From: Leptospira sp. B5-022
Lineage (GTDB): Bacteria; Spirochaetota; Leptospiria; Leptospirales; Leptospiraceae
DNA: 64,000 nt
Direction: 5' to 3'
Assembly (NCBI RefSeq): GCF_000347035.1
Contig: NZ_ANIJ01000015.1
Location: 124,001 to 188,000 of the forward strand
The notes below the pieces were generated by a model. That model had not been told where the DNA came from, made no database searches, and saw only the letters and a program-made list of their open reading frames with translations. Position numbers and translations under genes: made by a program. Below are positions 57,220-64,000 of this stretch, in pieces (the first letter of the stretch is position 1; each line of letters begins with the position of its first letter).

Positions 57220-57978
57220 CTAAATCCCGCCTGGTAGGACTTCCAACTTAGGATATTTGAGATCCATATCTTCCAATTCCTTGCGGACGGACTTAGCGAT
57301 CAAATAATCCCGGCACCATTTTTTGTTCGAAGGAACGATTACCCAAGGAAAACGATCCTTTGAATGGGAAAATATCCACTCATACGCGCTCAGATACTTC
57401 TTAAAATTTTTACGAGCTTCGAGATCGCTTGGATCGAATTTCCAATTCTTTTCCGGATTTGATAATCTTTCTTCTATTCTTTTGGTCTGCTCCTCTTGGG
57501 AAATATGTAGGAAAAATTTCAGGATATGAGTATGATTTTCCTTTGATACAAATTCCTCGAAAGAATCTATAAATCCTAATCTGTCCTTCAGCCTATCTTT
57601 GGATAAACTTTCAGAAACGTACGGAACCAGAATATCCTCGTAATGAGATCGATTGAAGATCTGGATCCAACCTTTCCCGGGAAGTTCTTTATGGATTCTC
57701 CAGAGAAAGTCGCGACTTAATTCCTCGGACGTAGGAGCTTTCCAAGCCTTGCAGGTACAACCCAACGGATTTAAAGCCGAGAAAAGTTTTTTAACAGTCC
57801 CGTCTTTTCCGGATGCATCTACTCCCTGAAGAATGATTAGTAATGATTTCTTTTTACTAGCAAAAAGACGGATCTGAAGTTCTTCTATTCTTTCCAATTC
57901 CTTAAGGCGAAGTTCTTCCGCTTTTTCTCTGGAAAGATCTTCGTTCGGTTCCGTGGAATATTCGGAAAGTTGGATCAT
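57220..57978 (-). CDS. Polyphosphate kinase 2 (PPK2) family protein
   Basis: 252 residues. Walker-like GVDASGKDGTVKKLFSALNP (about 54-73), then FNRSHYEDILVPYV (about 107-120) and the lid region (KKWCRDYLIAKSV) fit PPK2 enzymes, which move phosphate between polyphosphate and (d)NDP/NMP. A single-domain class is likely; direction and nucleotide are not readable. It starts 6 nt after the DUF2804 gene and heads toward phasin B, joining polyphosphate and granule functions in one neighbourhood. Confidence 0.9.
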   Translation of the reverse strand: MIQLSEYSTEPNEDLSREKAEELRLKELERIEELQIRLFASKKKSLLIILQGVDASGKDGTVKKLFSALNPLGCTCKAWKAPTSEELSRDFLWRIHKELPGKGWIQIFNRSHYEDILVPYVSESLSKDRLKDRLGFIDSFEEFVSKENHTHILKFFLHISQEEQTKRIEERLSNPEKNWKFDPSDLEARKNFKKYLSAYEWIFSHSKDRFPWVIVPSNKKWCRDYLIAKSVRKELEDMDLKYPKLEVLPGGI

Positions 57979-57984
57979 TCTAAC

Positions 57985-59004
57985 CTACCAACGAGCGATA
58001 TGATCTTCCGCCCAACCTTGACCGTTTTCAATCCTAAATTCACTTTTGCCGATCCGGAAAACGCCGTCAAAACTTCCGATCATTTGATTCACCTTCGAAG
58101 AAATTAAACCCATATTGGAGTAGGCCTTTCGATGGAAGTCGGGAGTGAATACAAGCTCGACCGCTTTACTTTCCTTGGAATAGATCATCCAAGGTTTTTT
58201 AGGATCTTTTTTATCGAATTCAAAAGCGATCACGGAAGGAATTTTATAAATCCTACCATTGATCAAAAGAGCATTCTCGGTAGTCCCTGTTCCGTCGGTC
58301 CAACCCCCGCCCAAATTCATTCCATAGACTTCGCTGCCACCGGGACGATACGACATGGATGCCCAATTCCATTTGCTGAAATATGGCCAAACACCTCTTC
58401 CATAATCCAAAACACCGAAAGAGGTTTTAGGTTGGAATTCATAAGATTTAGAAGCAGTCGTAACTTTCCCCTTTGCCCCCAATCCGAATAATTTATGAGT
58501 GAATTGAAAACGATTTCTATTCCAAGGAACCACAACGTTCAGACTTTCCCATTGATTCGGAACTTCTAATGTAATATCCGCTTGGATGGCCTTGCGGGTT
58601 CCCTTTAGGAAGTCGACTTTGATCCGGTAATTTCCATCTTCGTCCATTTGGAAATCCAGAAATCCTTCCTTACCTTCGTAACGAGCGCTGCTGGAAACGG
58701 TTTGCCCTAATAGAGTACCTTTTCCGAAAGGAGTGATGACAGTGGACTCTTGGAACTCGCCGGTCTTTCTATCCAACCAATAACAAAAGATCACGCCTGC
58801 GTAATCGATATCCGAAACAGTAAAAGAAGCCAAAAAATTTTGATCGTAAAAACACCAGTAATTCCATTTTTTCTTTCGGAGCCAGTGGCCTTTTACATTA
58901 CATCTATGTAAGGGAGTTTTGGACCAGCCGATCGCATTCCGATTCACTTTACCGGAAGGGTCGCATAAAATGGTAGGTTGTTGGATTTCTGTTTCTAAGT
59001 TCAT
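57985..59004 (-). CDS. DUF2804 domain protein, unknown
   Basis: About 340 residues from the ATG at 59004 (a GTG at 59043 would place the start 3 nt from the upstream stop; neither has a good ribosome-binding site). It has the DUF2804 layout: CDPSGKVNRNAIGWSK near residue 14, then NYWCFYD, and GVLDYGRGVWPYFSKWNW (about 200-217) and GGGWTDGTGTTENAL. Function of the family is unknown. It sits between a MocR-type gene and ppk2 in one operon. Confidence 0.8.
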   Translation of the reverse strand: MNLETEIQQPTILCDPSGKVNRNAIGWSKTPLHRCNVKGHWLRKKKWNYWCFYDQNFLASFTVSDIDYAGVIFCYWLDRKTGEFQESTVITPFGKGTLLGQTVSSSARYEGKEGFLDFQMDEDGNYRIKVDFLKGTRKAIQADITLEVPNQWESLNVVVPWNRNRFQFTHKLFGLGAKGKVTTASKSYEFQPKTSFGVLDYGRGVWPYFSKWNWASMSYRPGGSEVYGMNLGGGWTDGTGTTENALLINGRIYKIPSVIAFEFDKKDPKKPWMIYSKESKAVELVFTPDFHRKAYSNMGLISSKVNQMIGSFDGVFRIGKSEFRIENGQGWAEDHIARW

Positions 59005-59046
59005 GCTCGCAATGGACAATACCTTGGGCCTGTACGGACCCACAAT

Positions 59047-60471
59047 CTAAATTTCTTTTGCAATTTTTCCGAGAGTCTGGATGGCAGAGATCACCTTTGG
59101 TCCCATGAGAACTCCTGCATTAATCCTAAAATTGTTCACATACTTACCGGAAAGAGAGAAAAGATTTCCGGGAACCAAACTGATCTTCTTTTTAGCGGCT
59201 TGGAATCTGAGGACTCTGGAATCTTTTCCTTTCGGAAGTTCTATCCAGAGAAGAAAGCCGCCTTGTGGAATGGCAACCTTGGTCCCCTTCGGAAAATATT
59301 CCAAAAAAGAATCCGCATACGAAAGCACCAAACCTCCCAACTTTCGTCTAAATTCCCTCAAATGTCTTTCATGAGCTAGAGATCCCATAAAATAAGAAGC
59401 GGCAAGCTGGGGAATTGCAGGTAAAGAGATCGCCTCCGCTAAACGAAGACGTCTAACATTTTCCACTTTAGTCGGATCACTGATCATCCAACCGATCCTA
59501 AGCCCGGGATTCACGGATTTAGAAAGAGAAGAAACCTGGGTCACAATTCCTTCCGTATCCAAAGATAAAAGAGAAGAAGGACGGATGCCGCCGTTATGCT
59601 GCAAGTCCCCGTAAATATCGTCCTCCAGAATTTTCACACCGTACTCGGAGGAAATTTTCAGAAGTTCATTTTTGGATCCCAATGGCATAAGACTTCCGGT
59701 GGGATTCGAAAAGGTAGGAATGGTGATCAAAAACTTAGGAGATTCTTTCTTTATAACGGAAATATAAGATTGAAGATCCAAACCGGAAACAGGATCGGTT
59801 GGTATCTCGATCGCCTTTAGTTTTAAATCGGAAAGAATTTGATACAAAACAAAATGAAGAGGACTCTCTACTGCAACCTTATCACCCGGTTTGGTGGAAA
59901 GGCTCAAAGCCAAAAACGCCGCTTCCGAACAACCCAAGGTGATAAACACTTCCTCGGGACGGATCCTTCTTTCTTTACCGGAAGAACGGATTGCGATCTT
60001 TTTTCTGAGTTCCAAAATACCGGCTGCATCCGAATATTTATAAACCTGAGAGTCCTTTAAGGATTTCTTATATGCTTTCTGCAAGGAAGAGTACGGCAAA
60101 AATTGAGGATCCGGGACCGCTGCCCCGAAAGGAATGAAGCCGGGATCCGCAAGTTCCGACATCAAAGAACTTACCTCTTCCGGAACCGACGGATTCGGAA
60201 CTCTTACAGGTTTTTGTAATTTATATTTAGGATAAAATTCCGGTCGCGGAAGAACGAAATAACCGGACCTCTCTCTACCGCTGATAAGGCCTCTTTCCTG
60301 AAGAATGCCGAAAGCTTCCACGGCAGTTGAAAGATTACATTCTTCGAATACACAGATCTTTCGTAGAGAAGGTAATTTGGAACCGGGAGGGAATTCTCCA
60401 GATTCTATCCTACGTATCAAAGAATTTGCGATCTTAGAATATTTAGTAATAGCTCGATCTGTATCGGTCAT
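59047..60471 (-). CDS. MocR-type GntR/aminotransferase-fold transcription regulator
   Basis: 474 residues. Winged-helix GntR-type domain at about 10-75 (FPPGSKLPSLRKICVFEECN), then a fold-type I aminotransferase domain (about 110-474) with the PLP-binding Lys in SSLSKSVNPGLRIG (about 303-316). MocR proteins use PLP as a sensor, usually not as an enzyme. It faces an aminotransferase gene across 38 bp, a common arrangement in which it controls that neighbour. Direct repeats in the gap are candidate operators. Confidence 0.92.
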   Translation of the reverse strand: MTDTDRAITKYSKIANSLIRRIESGEFPPGSKLPSLRKICVFEECNLSTAVEAFGILQERGLISGRERSGYFVLPRPEFYPKYKLQKPVRVPNPSVPEEVSSLMSELADPGFIPFGAAVPDPQFLPYSSLQKAYKKSLKDSQVYKYSDAAGILELRKKIAIRSSGKERRIRPEEVFITLGCSEAAFLALSLSTKPGDKVAVESPLHFVLYQILSDLKLKAIEIPTDPVSGLDLQSYISVIKKESPKFLITIPTFSNPTGSLMPLGSKNELLKISSEYGVKILEDDIYGDLQHNGGIRPSSLLSLDTEGIVTQVSSLSKSVNPGLRIGWMISDPTKVENVRRLRLAEAISLPAIPQLAASYFMGSLAHERHLREFRRKLGGLVLSYADSFLEYFPKGTKVAIPQGGFLLWIELPKGKDSRVLRFQAAKKKISLVPGNLFSLSGKYVNNFRINAGVLMGPKVISAIQTLGKIAKEI

Positions 60472-60495
60472 AAAAACGATTTCTGTATCTGTATG
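60458..60495. promoter_or_regulatory. Direct repeats TCTGTAT between mocR-type and aminotransferase genes
   Basis: TCTGTATC at 60458-60465 and 60482-60489 (24 bp apart) and TCTGTATG at 60488-60495. The first lies in the first codons of the regulator. MocR proteins are known to bind direct repeats, so these are operator candidates. Confidence 0.45.
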
Positions 60496-60509
60496 GTATT
60501 CTCAATTTA

Positions 60510-61739
60510 ATGTATAAACAAAATAAGAAGATGGGCAAGTTAATTCTAGAAAATAGCTCCGAAATTTTCCGACCTTCTGCAAGGCCGGCCAGAACTCCTG
60601 CGTCTGTGACGAGAGAGATACTGAAGGTAATCGATACACCGGGTATGATCTCTTTTGCGGGAGGTCTTCCGGATGATACTTTGTTTCCGATCCAAGATCT
60701 AAAATATTTTTTCGAGGCTTCCGTTTCTAAAAAAGGCGCAAAACTATTTCAATACGCGGATACTCAGGGACATTCCGACTTACGTGCCTGGATCGCAGAT
60801 CGATATTATCCAGGTTCTAATGCTGACGAAATTCTTTTAACTTCCGGCTCACAACAAGCATTGGATCTACTCGGTCGTTATTTTATAGAAGAAGGTTCGC
60901 TCATTCTTTTAGAAAGACCCAGCTACTTAGGAGCCATCCAAGTATTCTCTTCTTATGCACCATCCTTCTTAGGGATCAGCTATGGAGAAGAAGGCCCGGA
61001 CATGGAAGAATTAAAATATACATTGGCGACTTCCTCCGTAAAACCGAAATTCTTTTACTGCATTCCTGATTTCCAAAATCCTTCCGCGTATTCTTATTCT
61101 TTAGAAATTCGACATTCGATCTCTGAACTCCTTTTAAAAAATACAGTTCCGATCATAGAAGATACTGCTTATAGAGAATTGTATTTCCAGGAGAACTTGC
61201 CGATTTCTTTATGCGAATTAGGCCCGGAAAATACGATCTCTATCGGGACATTCTCCAAAACACTTTCACCCGGATTGAGAGTCGGATGGATCAGGGCACC
61301 GAGACAGATCCTCCAAGATCTGATCGTACAAAAACAATCCATGGATTTACATTCCGCTACCCTGAATCAGGAATTAGTATTTGGATTCGTATCTTCTTCC
61401 AAATATGAAGAACATCTATCCTTGATCCGAAAAACTTACAAAAAGAAATCGGAGCATACGTTTACCTGTTTCCAAAATAATTTCAAAGATTCTATTCCAT
61501 TACAAATTTCTAAAGGAGGTTTATTCTATTGGCTGGAATTTCCGGAAGAGATCGATACGGACCTACTTTTTCGAAAATGTTTGGAGAAGGGACTCGCGGC
61601 GGTTCCAGGATCTTCTTTCTTCGTAGGTAAACCGGAAAACAATCATCTACGATGGAACTTCTCAAACGCTTCGGAGGAAGAAACAAAACTTGGAATAGAG
61701 AGATTATATAAAGTGTATAAGAGCCTTTCAGGCTCTTGA
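60510..61739 (+). CDS. PLP-dependent aminotransferase (class I/II)
   Basis: 409 residues (an in-frame ATG 21 nt later is possible; neither start has a clear ribosome-binding site). Fold-type I: GGLPDDTLFP (about 48-57), SGSQQALDLLGRYF (about 112-125), PSYLGAI, IPDFQNPSAYSYS (about 184-196), PLP-Lys in GTFSKTLSPGLRVGW (about 248-262). Resembles the LysN/2-aminoadipate-like group, so it likely transfers amino groups of an amino acid to 2-oxoglutarate. The hairpin 61719-61737 overlaps its stop codon. Confidence 0.9.
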   Translation: MYKQNKKMGKLILENSSEIFRPSARPARTPASVTREILKVIDTPGMISFAGGLPDDTLFPIQDLKYFFEASVSKKGAKLFQYADTQGHSDLRAWIADRYYPGSNADEILLTSGSQQALDLLGRYFIEEGSLILLERPSYLGAIQVFSSYAPSFLGISYGEEGPDMEELKYTLATSSVKPKFFYCIPDFQNPSAYSYSLEIRHSISELLLKNTVPIIEDTAYRELYFQENLPISLCELGPENTISIGTFSKTLSPGLRVGWIRAPRQILQDLIVQKQSMDLHSATLNQELVFGFVSSSKYEEHLSLIRKTYKKKSEHTFTCFQNNFKDSIPLQISKGGLFYWLEFPEEIDTDLLFRKCLEKGLAAVPGSSFFVGKPENNHLRWNFSNASEEETKLGIERLYKVYKSLSGS

Positions 61740-61895
61740 AGCCCGAAATCAAGTACCAGTCGATAACCTTAATTTAGGGACGGACTATCAGGAAATGACC
61801 GAGGTATAAAGTTTACTTTCTTCCTGTACTCTCTTTCGAATTTAGATTGCAAGTTTGTATCTAAGGAACTATAATCCTTCCCCCCGGGTGTTCCA

Positions 61896-62303
61896 ATGTC
61901 GGATCATATTTCAGTCCCAAATACAATTCTATCCAAACTACGTTTGATCTGTTTGGATCTTCCGGAAGCTTATGAAGAACAGGCTTGGATCGGAACTCGC
62001 TGGTGTATCAAAAAGAAAAATTTTGCTCATGTATTGATGTTGCAGAACGGGTACCCGCCTGCTTATGCAAAGGCTTCCGACCTGGAAGGAATTGCTTGTT
62101 TATTAACCTTTCGTTATTCTCCCAAAAAGATGGATGTTTCTCGTTTTAAAGATTACCCATTTTTTAAACCGGTCTGGTGGGAAGATATTATCGGGCTCGT
62201 GATCGACGATTCGATCGACTGGGACGAGGTAGAAGTTTTATTGAAGGAAAGTTACTGCCAACTTGCGCCTAAAAAATTAGCGGAGATGGTGGAAAATCGT
62301 TAA
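61896..62303 (+). CDS. MmcQ/YjbR-like protein
   Basis: 135 residues, the length of the YjbR/CyaY-like double-wing family. Motifs DLPEAYEEQAWIGTRWCIKKK (in parts: LDLPEAYEE about 18-26, WIGTRWCIKKK about 30-40), NFAHVLML, then WVWEDIIGLVIDDSIDWDEV-like segment PVWWEDIIGLVID (about 89-101) and VEVLLKESYCQLAPKKL. These proteins may bind DNA or be involved in stress, but function is poorly known. Convergent with phasin C. Confidence 0.85.
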   Translation: MSDHISVPNTILSKLRLICLDLPEAYEEQAWIGTRWCIKKKNFAHVLMLQNGYPPAYAKASDLEGIACLLTFRYSPKKMDVSRFKDYPFFKPVWWEDIIGLVIDDSIDWDEVEVLLKESYCQLAPKKLAEMVENR

Positions 62304-62323
62304 TTTAGATCAGAAAAAGAAAA

Positions 62324-62360
62324 GAGAAAAAAATTTTCGGCGGGAAGGATCTCCCGCCGA
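62324..62360 (-). terminator. Terminator of phasin C
   Basis: Perfect 9-bp stem (62337-62345/62352-62360) with an AGGATC loop; on the leftward transcript it is followed by AAAATTTTTTT. Also lies past the convergent YjbR-like gene. Confidence 0.82.
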
Positions 62361-62385
62361 TATTGGGAGGTTCAAAAGGCTTTTA

Positions 62386-62766
62386 TTAAGCAGTTTTTTT
62401 AGTTGGAGCAGCAGGTTTTTTAACTGTCTCCGTAACTTCGCTAAATTTTGCCTTGATAGCTTCGATTTGTTCAGCGGGAACTAATTTCTTAGCTTCTTCA
62501 ACAATCTGGTTATAAACTTCAAGTGCCTTAGCGCGAGAATCTTCATAGGTTTTAGTAGCTGCGGTAGTTAATTCTTTAGCTTCGTTTAAGAATTTGTCTA
62601 CGAACTCACGAACACGAACAGATGCTTCGGAATTGTCGGAAGCGCCTTTAGCTGCGAGTTCTTGAAAACTCTTAGTAAATTCTGCTTTCGCTTTATCCAG
62701 ACCTTCTTGTCCGCTTTTAACCAAACCAAGACCTGCGTTCAGTACATCTAGAATTTGTTTTTCCAT
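62386..62766 (-). CDS. Phasin-family protein C
   Basis: 126 residues from the ATG at 62766 (GGAG about 8 nt upstream, AAGGAGCTAAAAATG). The start [20 protein letters not shown] and the whole helical layout match protein B, with a Lys/Pro/Ala-rich tail (KKPAAPTKKTA) of the PHA-granule-associated type. An earlier in-frame start would read through the operator sites. The likely role is coating PHA granules or tethering them; binding is not proved by reading. Confidence 0.83.
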   Translation of the reverse strand: MEKQILDVLNAGLGLVKSGQEGLDKAKAEFTKSFQELAAKGASDNSEASVRVREFVDKFLNEAKELTTAATKTYEDSRAKALEVYNQIVEEAKKLVPAEQIEAIKAKFSEVTETVKKPAAPTKKTA

Positions 62767-62787
62767 TTTTAGCTCCTTGATGCACCG

Positions 62788-62823
62788 TTGTGCGGCGCAC
62801 AATCCATTTGTAGTGCGTAGCAC
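62788..62823. promoter_or_regulatory. Two operator-like repeats upstream of phasin C
   Basis: Site 1: TTGTGC-GGC-GCACAA at 62788-62802, a perfect 6-bp inverted repeat centred at 62795, 29 nt before the ATG. Site 2: GTGC-GTA-GCAC at 62813-62823, centred at 62818. Centre spacing 23 bp, equal to phasin B. Confidence 0.65.
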
Positions 62824-63011
62824 AAATACAGTCAACAAAAAAACGAAAAAAAGTTTCAAAGGTGGATTTTTACGTTAATTGAGGAATGCGACGCACATGG
62901 CAGAAATCTGCCGAAATTCTAGCATGATATAGACGTTTATAGGGATTCGGGCAGGGTTATTTACAGGTTATGAACATATACCGGCTAGGAAGAACGAAAA
63001 TAATTCTTTTT

Positions 63012-64000
63012 TTACGAAGAAAAGCGCCTCACTGCCTTACTGATCAGCTGCAAATTCATTTCCGTACTTTTTCTTAGACCCGAATAAAGAAGAAGGCTCT
63101 TTTTCGCAACTGCAAGTCTTTCATTCTTCTTCTCTTCCAATGTAAGTTCGGTGTCGTATCCTTCCGTGATCGCCAAGATCACTCTCTGCAAACTGATCCC
63201 TAAAAATTCAGTTAGCCCTTTTTTAGAACTGATACGATCATCTATTACGGAAATCTCATGCAATGCTTTTCGAATGGACTCTTTGTCCTTCTCTCCGTTT
63301 TGGATGAGGTCGTAAATTTTCTCGGAAAGGACTTCTCCTTTGGAAACTTGCACTCCGAATTCTTTTAACTCGTTGCGGATCTTGTTTAATTCGACCGATA
63401 CTTTTTTGCGATTGATCTTGGAAGGAAGAAGGTCCTGGATCTTTTTTTTGATCTCGGTTACCTCTTTTATATTCGATGGGTTTTGTCCATACCATTCTTG
63501 AAATGTAATATTCTGGATCCCTTCTAACTTTGCTCCGTCTTGCCCCAGATTGGCCCAAGGACGGTCTTTTTGTCTTTCTTCGAACCATTTTTTGAAGATC
63601 AGAAGTTTTTCATTTGTCCTAAGTTTTTTTCCCCGGATAGATTCGATCCACTTTGGCGGCAAAGCGGTCATCTGCTTATAATTATGATGTTCCCTTCTCT
63701 TTGTTCTGGATTCCAAAAAATTTAATCTTTCTTCTAAGATTGCACCCTTACAATGCGCTTGGGAACCCGGAAAAGAAAGGTCTTGTCCTAAAAGTAAAAC
63801 GGACCTTGCATCCATTTTTTCCGCTAGACTTGCGGCATTTGTGGAAACGGAACCTCCGAAGTCCACGGCTCCCAGTCCGTTTTCGGAAGCATTTTCCAAA
63901 AGTTTAATCCAGGGAAAAGGAGAGGAAGTCAGATAATGGTTTCCACCTATATAAGGCATTCTTAATGAATGATAGGAAGTAGTAGGATCGAATACAAACT
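63012..64000 (-). CDS. DUF115/MAF-type glycosyltransferase, 5' end cut by window
   Basis: At least 329 residues; the frame is open to the window edge. Residues near the visible start (FDPTTSYHSLRMPYIGGNHY, in parts) are followed by AVDFGGSVSTNAASLAEKM and SVLLLGQDLSFPG with AHCKGA, the C-terminal half of the DUF115 / 6-hydroxymethylpterin-pyrophosphokinase-like domain of motility-associated factors. MAF proteins glycosylate flagellins in other bacteria. The C-terminal 180 residues are helical and Lys/Glu-rich. The N-terminal part lies outside this window. Confidence 0.85.
   Translation of the reverse strand, partial: FVFDPTTSYHSLRMPYIGGNHYLTSSPFPWIKLLENASENGLGAVDFGGSVSTNAASLAEKMDARSVLLLGQDLSFPGSQAHCKGAILEERLNFLESRTKRREHHNYKQMTALPPKWIESIRGKKLRTNEKLLIFKKWFEERQKDRPWANLGQDGAKLEGIQNITFQEWYGQNPSNIKEVTEIKKKIQDLLPSKINRKKVSVELNKIRNELKEFGVQVSKGEVLSEKIYDLIQNGEKDKESIRKALHEISVIDDRISSKKGLTEFLGISLQRVILAITEGYDTELTLEEKKNERLAVAKKSLLLYSGLRKSTEMNLQLISKAVRRFSS

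Overview
The window looks like a piece of a Leptospira chromosome (Spirochaetota). The genus call is an inference. It rests on short leptospiral lipoboxes, frequent TTG starts, a gene set I associate with leptospires (phasin-related small proteins, a DUF115/MAF glycosyltransferase, a double cyclic-nucleotide-binding protein, a MASE1 hybrid kinase, HDOD and STAS proteins) and a base composition that I judge by eye to be in the low-to-mid 40s % GC. The species is not determined. No prophage, CRISPR array or intact insertion sequence is visible.

Layout. 1-197: three hairpins, the last a terminator. 198-1379: acyl-CoA dehydrogenase. 1617-4367: a polytopic glycosyltransferase-like protein and a small membrane protein. 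4466-12436: a long rightward run etfB-etfA-lolA-like-unknown-trpS-comEC-rsmA, closed by a bidirectional terminator against rsgA. 13846-17187: HDOD/GHKL protein and a two-gene ABC exporter. 17287-20759: sixA, tRNA-Pro(GGG), class D beta-lactamase-like protein, phasin A, a paraoxonase-like lipoprotein and a thioesterase. 20752-20940: a nested palindrome joining the 3' ends of two convergent genes. 20933-23552: GT39 protein, STAS protein and a tyrosine-recombinase fold that has lost its catalytic residues. 24051-33921: hydrolase, hybrid kinase, SET-domain methyltransferase, rppH-globin-acyP cluster, gamma-glutamyltransferase, aldo/keto reductase. 34728-39340: an adenosine deaminase-like gene, an unknown and a TrkH/TrkA potassium uptake pair in one tight operon, divergent from a MATE exporter. 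40914-44219: gmd, a CRP-like protein, a TPR protein and a small basic protein. 44241-45169: a gene-poor stretch with two perfect palindromes and a probably frameshifted ORF. 45170-54235: a metal-transport island (CusC/CusB/CusA-like RND system plus a SERCA-type P-ATPase). 54450-64000: lipoprotein, GDPD, outer-membrane-like protein, phasin B, a ppk2-DUF2804-mocR operon divergent from an aminotransferase, YjbR-like protein, phasin C, and a DUF115/MAF glycosyltransferase cut by the window edge.

How it fits together. The acyl-CoA dehydrogenase and EtfAB form an electron-transfer module for fatty-acid oxidation, a leptospiral main carbon route. Three phasin-family proteins, a PPK2 polyphosphate kinase and a thioesterase point to storage-polymer (PHA/polyphosphate) metabolism. 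All three phasin genes carry a TGC-N3-GCA inverted repeat about 30-36 bp upstream of the start codon, and two of them carry a second copy with the same 23-bp centre-to-centre spacing. I regard this as the most promising regulatory signal in the window. Other structures worth attention are the 189-bp palindrome with two AGGAT-loop hairpins, start codons buried in hairpins (lolA-like, TPR gene), the degenerate recombinase, and the enlarged RND pump with an altered proton-relay region next to a calcium-type ATPase.
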